Assembly: GCA_963785645.1 (NCBI GenBank)
Contig: CAWAWG010000012.1
Span: 372,001 to 436,000, forward strand
DNA: 64,000 nucleotides
From: Trebonia sp963785645
Lineage (GTDB): Bacteria; Actinomycetota; Actinomycetes; Streptosporangiales; Streptosporangiaceae
Reading direction: 5' to 3'
In this document: one piece after another, positions 58,307 through 64,000 of the stretch
Layout: every line of letters starts with the position of its first letter
Numbering within the stretch: the stretch's first letter is position 1
Position numbers and translations under genes: made by a program
Notes under the pieces: generated by a model
Databases searched by the model: none
Told to the model about the DNA's origin: nothing
What the model saw: the letters and a program-made list of their open reading frames with translations, nothing else

Positions 58307-61300
58307 TCAGTGTCGAGGACGTTTCCAGAATTTCATTAGATTCTTTCCTGGCTGATCAGGGTCCAAGTCGTCCCAGCCCCATGCGGGGGCCGGGCTTCCG
58401 TCGGGTTCCCGTCCGAACGTGTACTGCGTCTTATGCTCGGGTTGCTTGCGGAAGAGGTCAAACATGCCTTCGGCCGGCAGGCGATCCACTAGCGCCCTAA
58501 CCTGCTGTTCCGCGCCCGCCTCCCGCAAGGCGTCCAGCAGGCCGGCGACTTCGTACGGGCTGTCGACGGCGGCGTGCGCGGCGGGGTCGCGGGCGAGAAG
58601 GGCGGCGACCTGATCTTCCGCGCCCGCCTCCCGCAGCGCGCGCAGCAGCCCGGCGACGGCACGTGGGTTGTCGATGGTGGTGTGCGCGGCGGCGCGGGCG
58701 GCCAAGACGGTCACCTGCTGTTCCGCGCCCGCCTCCCGCAAGGCGTCTAGGAGGTCGGCGACTCCGTACGGGGTGTCGACGGCGGCGTGCGCGGCGGGGT
58801 CGCGGGCGAGAAGGGCGGCGACCTGATCTTCCGCGCCCGCCCCGCGCAGTGCCGCCAGCAGATCGGCGACGTCGCGGGGGTGATCGATGTTTGCGTGCGG
58901 GGCGGCGCGGACGGCTAGGGCGGCGACCTGCTGTTCCGCGCCTGCCTCCCGCAGGACGTCCAGCAGCCTGGCGACGTCGCGCGGGTGGTCGACGGCGGCA
59001 TGAGCGGCGACGCGGGCAGCCAGTGCGGCGACCTCCTGCTCCAGACCCGCATCCCGCAGAGCGCCCAGCAGATCGGCGACGTCGCGGGAGTCGTCCATGA
59101 TGGCGTGCGCGGCGACGTGGGCGCCAAGGGCGGCGACCTGATCTTCCGCGCCCGCCTCCCCCAGTGCGCGCAGCAGCCTGGCGACGGCATATGAGTTGTC
59201 GATGGTGGTGTGCGCGGCGGCGCGGGCGGCCAAGACGGTCACCTGCTGTTCCGCGCCCGCCTCCCGCAAGGCGTCTAGGAGGTCGGCGACTCCGTACGGG
59301 GTGTCGACGGCGGCGTGCGCGGCGGGGTCGCGGGCGAGAAGGGCGGCGACCTGATCTTCCGCGCCTGCCTCCCGCAGGGCGCCCAGCAGCCAGGCGATGC
59401 GACCTGGGTCTTCGAGGGCGGCGTGCGCGGCGGGGTCGCGGGCGAGAAGGGCGGCGACCTGATCTTCCGCGCCTGCCTCCCCCAGTGCGCGCAGCAGCCT
59501 GGCGACGTCGCCCGGGTTATCGACGGCGACGCGGGCGGCGACGCGGGCGGCGATGCGGGCGGCCAGGGTGGCGGCTTGCTGTCCCAGGTACATCTCCCGC
59601 ATGGTACGCAGCAGCAGATGGACACCAGTGCCCACTCGGTGCTCGTCGATGTCGGCGTGCGCGGCGGCGCGGGAGGCCAGGGCGGCGGCGTCCTGTTCCA
59701 TGCCCGGCTCCCGCAGGGCGCTCAGTAGATCGGCGACGTCGCCCGGGTTGTCGACGGCGGCGTGCGCGGCGACGCGGGCGGCCAGGAGGTAGGCCTGATC
59801 TATTGGGCCTTTCTCCGACAGGACTCGCAGCAGCCCGGCGGTGGCACCCGGGTCGTCGATGGTGGTGTGCGCGGCGGTGCGGGCGGCCAGGAGGTAGGCC
59901 TGCTTTCCCGCACCCACATCGCACAGCGCCTCCAGCAGAATGGCGACGGCGCCCGGGTCGTCAATAGCGACGTGGTCGGCGACCCATTGTGCTGGGCTCG
60001 GGTCGGCTGTGCGGGGGTGCAGGGAGTGCCAGACAAGGGTGGTTGCTGCTCTGGTGTCGCCGTGTGCGATGGCGTGCTTGCGGAAGCGGGCTGCGTCCCG
60101 CAGCAGGCCACGGGCCTCGGCGGCGTAGGCGAGGGCGGGCAGGTCGGCTGGGTGTGCGAAGAGGGCCGCCGCTGCCCAGAAGCCGGCTGGGGGGATGTGG
60201 CGGCGGCGGTCTTGGCGGCCCTGCTGCTCAAGGTAGTCCGCCAGCCGGCAGTCCGTGCCTGGGGCTGCGCTGTCGCCGGGGCGGGGACGGATGCGGGTCA
60301 GCGGGCCGCGGACGCCGTTGCACGGGGCGGCGGTGTAGGCCAGTGCCTGCTCCAGCCAGTCCTTCCCGAGCCCGTCCCAGTCGGTGTCCTTCAGGTAATG
60401 GGGCGCGGCCTGTTCCAGGAAGGCTAGCGGCACCGCGATCCCCATGCCCAAGCGGCGCGCGTCGATCGCCGCGTCTATCAGCGCCCTCGCAGCCGCCGGG
60501 GCGTAGCGATAGCGAGCCATCAGCACCGGCACCCCGGCCAGGAACTGGACGACTTGCCCGTCTTCCGCCGCCTCGGCAGCCTGAGCCAGCCGCGGATCTC
60601 CCGCGGCGGGAAGGTGCCGTAGCTGGTCTTCGGTGAACGCGGAGGGTACGGCAATGTCCCGGCCCACCAGCAGTTCCCGGGCCTGAGCGTTCCGGTCAGC
60701 CCCGATTGCGGTGCGTACGGTGAGAGCATCCCAGTACTGGGGCCAAAGCGTGGCCAGTACGAGCACCGGGGCGCGGGCACGATCCCGCAACATTTCCCGC
60801 AGCCCGGAGGCGATCCGCTCCCCCAGCCCGTCGGCAACGTCGAGGTAGAACTGGGCCTCATTCAGCCACACCACGGTCCGCGGGCCGACCGAGGGCAGCT
60901 CGCGCAGCGCCGCCTCCGGCCGTGAGGGGTCGATCGGATGCCACAGCCGCCAGCCTTCCGGCCGATCCCGGAGTGGTCCCAGCGCCTCCCAGCACGCCCG
61001 GGTCTTCCCGGTAGAAGACCCGCCCACCAGCACCGCGATGCCGCTGCTCCCCTGCGCCGCCGAGGTGACGGCCCGCGCCAGTTCCGCATCGTGCGCCCTG
61101 GGCACGTACGCCGGCAGCAGCGACTGGCCGTCCTGGGGGGCATCGAGCTGCACCGGCAGGTGCACCTCTAGGGCGAACGGGTCGGTCACCTCGGCCAGCG
61201 GCCACCCGGCCGTGCCCGGTCGGCGAGGCCGGGCCTGGGTCTCAAGGTCACGCTCGACGTCGCCGTAGCGGTGGCGCCAGTCTTCCTTGTCACGCAGGTC

Positions 61301-62251
61301 CTGCGGCACCGGTCTTCGCGCCTTCTCCGCGTGCGCCAGGCACGCGGAGACCATTGCGCCGGTAACCTCCCAGCTGGGGAGCTGCCTGACCTTGCCGTTG
61401 AGGATGTCCGACATCTTCGCCCCGCTGATGCTGGCGGCGGCCGCGAGACTCGTCTGCTTGATGCCTGCGGCCCGTTGCAAGAGCCTGAGCCTGGCGCAGA
61501 ACAGTGCAAGCGGGTCGACGCCATGCCCGGGCGCCGCGCTGACTGCCGGGACAGGTGCCAGTGATGCGGGCATCGGGGGCGCCGTGGAGCGAACAGCCTC
61601 GCTCCACCTTCGATTACCCTGGTGAAAGGCACGGTTGTCGGCCAGTACGTTTTGGAGCTCGGCGGCGACCTCTTCCCACGGGACGGCGAGCGCACCGTCG
61701 GCCCTTTCGGGGTGCTTCGTCGCCGCGACTACGCCGCCGACGCCGCCGGTACGCACGTTCAGCACGGCGGACCCGCTCATCCCCGGCTTGATCGTGTCGG
61801 ACCCGAGGTCCCAGAACGAGGTCGGCGCAACGCCGTGCTGGCCGCGGTACGTGAGCCGGGCCGGCGTGAGCTGGACGGCCCCGCCCTCTTCAGGGAAGCC
61901 GTAAACAACAAGCCCGTCGCCATCCGAGGGCCGCCGCGAGTCCAGAAGCACGCAATCGTGGTTTTCCACCTCGCTAACCTCCAGGAGAGCGATGTCTGGG
62001 TAGTCGCGATCGAGCGCCGGAATCGGCCGCCCCCGGCCCGCTAGGACCATCACGGCGGTGACCGGAAACGTGGCCGCCTTCCTGCCGTCACGGTCCCAGC
62101 GCACGGTCAGGGCAGCCGCAGGCGCATCGCCGATCACGTGAACGCAGGTGAGCACCCTTCCCGGCGCGACGAAGAACCCTGTCCCGGGCATCGGGCCGCC
62201 GAGAACCCGCACGGTGGACGCCCGTAGCAGGTCCTCCAGTCGCTCAGCCAT
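58307..62251 (-). CDS. NLR-like conflict protein: trypsin-like protease, HTH, P-loop NTPase, ~14 helical repeats
   Basis: Intact; start ATG 62249-62251 (1,314 aa). Residues 1-200: trypsin-like protease with His38 (LTCVHVIGD), Asp86 (YPDIALLE) and Ser159 (KPGMSGSAVLN). Residues ~248-310: XRE-type HTH (RLLQRAAGIKQTSLAAAASI). Walker A GGSSTGKT at ~410-417, then Walker-B-like VVWLNEAQF at ~460-467. From about residue 770 to 1245 run ~14 repeats of 35-36 aa (AAH-x-x-hydrophobic-D-x-P-x-x-V-A-x-LL-x-AL-x-x-AGA). This is the layout of bacterial STAND/NLR defence proteins: the repeats sense, the NTPase oligomerises and the protease is the effector. The ATG overlaps the upstream Trypco1-like stop. Confidence 0.88.
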   Translation of the reverse strand: MAERLEDLLRASTVRVLGGPMPGTGFFVAPGRVLTCVHVIGDAPAAALTVRWDRDGRKAATFPVTAVMVLAGRGRPIPALDRDYPDIALLEVSEVENHDCVLLDSRRPSDGDGLVVYGFPEEGGAVQLTPARLTYRGQHGVAPTSFWDLGSDTIKPGMSGSAVLNVRTGGVGGVVAATKHPERADGALAVPWEEVAAELQNVLADNRAFHQGNRRWSEAVRSTAPPMPASLAPVPAVSAAPGHGVDPLALFCARLRLLQRAAGIKQTSLAAAASISGAKMSDILNGKVRQLPSWEVTGAMVSACLAHAEKARRPVPQDLRDKEDWRHRYGDVERDLETQARPRRPGTAGWPLAEVTDPFALEVHLPVQLDAPQDGQSLLPAYVPRAHDAELARAVTSAAQGSSGIAVLVGGSSTGKTRACWEALGPLRDRPEGWRLWHPIDPSRPEAALRELPSVGPRTVVWLNEAQFYLDVADGLGERIASGLREMLRDRARAPVLVLATLWPQYWDALTVRTAIGADRNAQARELLVGRDIAVPSAFTEDQLRHLPAAGDPRLAQAAEAAEDGQVVQFLAGVPVLMARYRYAPAAARALIDAAIDARRLGMGIAVPLAFLEQAAPHYLKDTDWDGLGKDWLEQALAYTAAPCNGVRGPLTRIRPRPGDSAAPGTDCRLADYLEQQGRQDRRRHIPPAGFWAAAALFAHPADLPALAYAAEARGLLRDAARFRKHAIAHGDTRAATTLVWHSLHPRTADPSPAQWVADHVAIDDPGAVAILLEALCDVGAGKQAYLLAARTAAHTTIDDPGATAGLLRVLSEKGPIDQAYLLAARVAAHAAVDNPGDVADLLSALREPGMEQDAAALASRAAAHADIDEHRVGTGVHLLLRTMREMYLGQQAATLAARIAARVAARVAVDNPGDVARLLRALGEAGAEDQVAALLARDPAAHAALEDPGRIAWLLGALREAGAEDQVAALLARDPAAHAAVDTPYGVADLLDALREAGAEQQVTVLAARAAAHTTIDNSYAVARLLRALGEAGAEDQVAALGAHVAAHAIMDDSRDVADLLGALRDAGLEQEVAALAARVAAHAAVDHPRDVARLLDVLREAGAEQQVAALAVRAAPHANIDHPRDVADLLAALRGAGAEDQVAALLARDPAAHAAVDTPYGVADLLDALREAGAEQQVTVLAARAAAHTTIDNPRAVAGLLRALREAGAEDQVAALLARDPAAHAAVDSPYEVAGLLDALREAGAEQQVRALVDRLPAEGMFDLFRKQPEHKTQYTFGREPDGSPAPAWGWDDLDPDQPGKNLMKFWKRPRH

Positions 62252-62666
62252 CCCCGCTCTCGCTGCCCGAGCCCGCCCCGTCCAGTTGAGTGGAACCGGC
62301 AGCACCGGGAGGCGGCCCGCCGTCATCCTCGGGGTGGCCGGACCACTCCAGCGTCACCGTCAGCGACGCCTCGCCCTTGCCGCCGATCCACAGCGCGGTC
62401 AGCTTGCCTGACTCGACCGCGAAGCCGAGCCTTAGCTCCACGGTGGTCTTCGACGGCTTAGCCTGCTTGAGCTTCGCTACGACCAGCGAGCCGATCTCGC
62501 CTACCGAGTCCAGTGCGGCGCTGAGGTCCAGGTCCTTCAGCCCGGCGCTCGCCATCCCGTCGCTGGAATCCCTGCCAGCCACAGCCTCCACCTTGATCGA
62601 GACCCCGCTTGGCAACTTCGCGGTCACCGTCTGCACAACATCGTCAATATTGCCAGCGCCGTTCAT
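62244..62666 (-). CDS. Trypco1-like (CU044_2847 family) partner of the trypsin/NTPase protein
   Basis: About 140 aa from ATG 62666 behind AAGGG: IDDVVQTVTAKLPSGVSIKV, EAVAGRDSSDGMASAGLKDL, LDSVGEIGSLVVAKLKQAKP, SKTTVELRLGFAVESGKLTA, LWIGGKGEASLTVTLEW. LPSG-x-x-hydrophobic, E-x-x-LGF-x-x-E-x-GK-hydrophobic-T-A and the TLEW end match the trypsin-co-occurring domain 1 family described in NTP-dependent conflict systems. Its stop overlaps the next start, so both are made together. Likely an adaptor or sensor for the protease. Confidence 0.85.
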   Translation of the reverse strand: MNGAGNIDDVVQTVTAKLPSGVSIKVEAVAGRDSSDGMASAGLKDLDLSAALDSVGEIGSLVVAKLKQAKPSKTTVELRLGFAVESGKLTALWIGGKGEASLTVTLEWSGHPEDDGGPPPGAAGSTQLDGAGSGSESGDG

Positions 62667-62687
62667 GCCCCGCCCTTCTGGCACCAC

Positions 62688-63134
62688 GATGAAGATAGGT
62701 GATAACCGAGCTTAACGGCCTTGCAGGCTCAAGGGCATCCCGGCGTTCTGCGGACCGCCAGAGTAGAGAGGCACGAAGAGCCGCCGATCGCGGCGGTCAA
62801 AGTGAAATCTCGGGACAGCCCAGACCGCGCTGCTCCGGTCTATCACGGTGAACTCGCTAGCCACGCGCCAGAATGGTTAATCTGCGTGCCCATCCACTGA
62901 GGGGACTCGACTCGGTCGTGCACGGAATCGGCAGCTCGCACCACCTAGCGTGGGATGGCCGGTACGGTCACTCACCGTGGCGGGTTGGGCTGTCCGCTGC
63001 GGGCCGCAGCAGAGGCTCCTGCTAAGTCGCATGCTCGCGGTGTCGTCGCAGCCCATCAAGAGGAAGGTAACCACTGTGCTCACCCTGCGTGCCGCAGACC
63101 ACGCATGCACAGCGTCGCCTAACAAGCACGTTGC
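62688..63134. other. Intergenic stretch between the conflict locus and integrase-like gene
   Basis: About 450 bases with no supported gene. It should contain the promoter of the Trypco1-like/NLR operon (reading leftward); I could not define hexamers. Short frames on either strand lack coding features. Confidence 0.4.
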
Positions 63135-64000
63135 CTATCTGGGCATTTGCGTTGTCCGCTCGGGGTGGGCGGCGACGATGTAGCGCATGGCGGTTGCCTC
63201 GCTGATGCCGAACAGCCGGATCAGGCGGAGCGGGTCGGCGGTGGCGGCTGCCTCGTCCAGGATGCGGTCTTGCCGGAGTCGCTGGAGGGTGATGCCGTGC
63301 GGGAGGGCGAGGCGGAGGCTGCCCACGCTCACCGGGGGGCTGGCCGGGTCGAGTGCGGTCCGCTGGGTGACGAGCAGGTGCGGGTTGCCCGATGCAGGCC
63401 ACCGGCTGTGTCGGCAGGCAAGCCAGTGGACGGCGAGGGCGTGGGTGAGTTCCTCCAGGTACAGCGTGTGCGGCCGGTGGTCCCGGCGGACGAGCAGGCG
63501 GCCTGCGGACAGGTCAGTGTCAGCGACGAGGAGCCCGCAGATCTCGTGTCCGTGCAGTGCGTGGATGGCGGCCAGGGCGATCACGAGCCGGCCGTAAGCC
63601 GTTGTGGCCTGCTGGAGGAGCCCGGCCAGGACGTCGGACGGTACCGGTTCGGGCAGCTGCTGGGCGTCGCGGACGACCAGTTGCTGCGTGGGGTCCCGGA
63701 AGATGACTCGTTCCTGCTTGAGCGCCCGGAACAGGCTGCGCAGGGCGATGGCGAGGCTCTTGCGCGGGCCGCCGCGGAGCGCGGTTACCGCCTTGGTGAC
63801 GTGCTGCGGGGTGATCTCGCGCAGGCTGCCGATGCCGCTCGCGCTCCACTCGTGGAGGACGGGAAGCATTCTGCCCAGGTAGGAGCGGATCATGGAGTAG
63901 CCGCGGGCGTGATGGCGTCGGCGCCCCTGACCGCGCAGGACGGCCACCCATGTGCGCAGTTCCAGTCCCAGCTGGGCGGGGAGATCCGCGAGGGCGTTCT
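63135..64000 (-). CDS. Integrase-like protein with degenerate catalytic residues (cut by window edge)
   Basis: Open to the window edge (PAQLGLELRTWVAVLRGQGR). RSYLGRMLPVLHEWSASGIG, SLREITPQHVTKAVTALRGG, KSLAIALRSLFRALKQERVI is the SAM-like core-binding part of tyrosine recombinases. In the catalytic part, HALHGHEICGLLVADTDLSA aligns with box I but has His for the catalytic Arg. HxxR is not evident, and the end is DPLRLIRLFGISEATAMRYI. Probably a DNA-binding, non-recombining derivative of the family, or part of a multi-recombinase set. Confidence 0.7.
   Translation of the reverse strand, partial: NALADLPAQLGLELRTWVAVLRGQGRRRHHARGYSMIRSYLGRMLPVLHEWSASGIGSLREITPQHVTKAVTALRGGPRKSLAIALRSLFRALKQERVIFRDPTQQLVVRDAQQLPEPVPSDVLAGLLQQATTAYGRLVIALAAIHALHGHEICGLLVADTDLSAGRLLVRRDHRPHTLYLEELTHALAVHWLACRHSRWPASGNPHLLVTQRTALDPASPPVSVGSLRLALPHGITLQRLRQDRILDEAAATADPLRLIRLFGISEATAMRYIVAAHPERTTQMPR

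Noticed and set aside
58419..60636. Plus-strand open frames opposite the NLR-like repeats (Arg/Gly-rich)
   Set aside because: Low-complexity shadows of the repeat-coding strand without start signals.
1..64000. rRNA operon or prophage structural genes
   Set aside because: No rRNA sequence, terminase, capsid, tail or lysis genes were recognised anywhere in the window.

Overview
The window is very GC-rich DNA from a filamentous-type actinobacterium. The evidence is the GC-biased third codon positions, frequent GTG starts, the gene order topA / MFS-thymidylate kinase fusion / DNA polymerase III delta', F420- and DUF5703-type proteins, a WhiJ-like XRE+DUF5753 / DUF397 pair, and many small integrative-element genes. 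I infer a Streptomyces/Streptosporangiales-like genome but cannot name the species.

Region by region. (1) 1-13.0 kb is chromosomal core: a GNAT fragment, tRNA-Thr(CGT), a PPOX-class F420 oxidoreductase, an ECF sigma / zinc-finger anti-sigma pair, a secreted beta-propeller, RicT/PSP1, holB, the MFS-tmk fusion, topA, a DUF5703 protein and an M20 peptidase. (2) 13.1-14.15 kb is a non-coding array: 11-bp tandem repeats followed by a roughly 1-kb array of mostly 22-bp units, each carrying a palindromic GGYRCC-type hexamer. (3) 15.6-24.0 kb starts at tRNA-Leu(GAG) and holds two paralogous mini-elements. Each has a tRNA 3' end, short palindromes, an AbrB-like protein, a tyrosine integrase and a membrane protein. 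An ImmA/IrrE-type regulator with an unknown partner lies between them, and the second element abuts a truncated tRNA-Ser. (4) 24.4-34.0 kb is an accessory metabolic island: a candidate asparagine-synthetase-type peptide (RiPP, lasso/albusnodin-like) locus with a GNAT, a GntR-UTRA regulator with paired operators, an extra PurC, an isoaspartyl-type methyltransferase, and extra MurF and MurC ligases. (5) 34.3-46.4 kb is regulator-rich: XRE proteins, a ParB/KorB-like HTH protein behind a perfect 38-bp palindrome, a decayed serine recombinase, many tiny genes, a hairpin-rich and possibly RNA-coding stretch, a flavoprotein operon and a DUF574 methyltransferase. (6) 46.7-57.9 kb has decayed or shifted M48, GPP34, permease and GNAT genes, a GG-pentamer array, a recent tandem duplication, and a tightly overlapping operon of small unknown genes. 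(7) 58.3-62.7 kb is a large intact NLR-like conflict protein (trypsin-like protease, HTH, P-loop NTPase, about 14 tandem repeats) with a Trypco1-like partner. The right edge is an integrase-like gene running out of the window.

An important caveat is that about 25 genes, including normally essential ones (tmk, ricT), read correctly only if single-base frame changes are allowed. Large genes such as topA and the 1,314-aa NTPase are intact. Residual sequencing indels are therefore the likeliest explanation for most interruptions. I give such genes as whole loci and state where the frame changes. All assignments come from reading the sequence; no database search was run.
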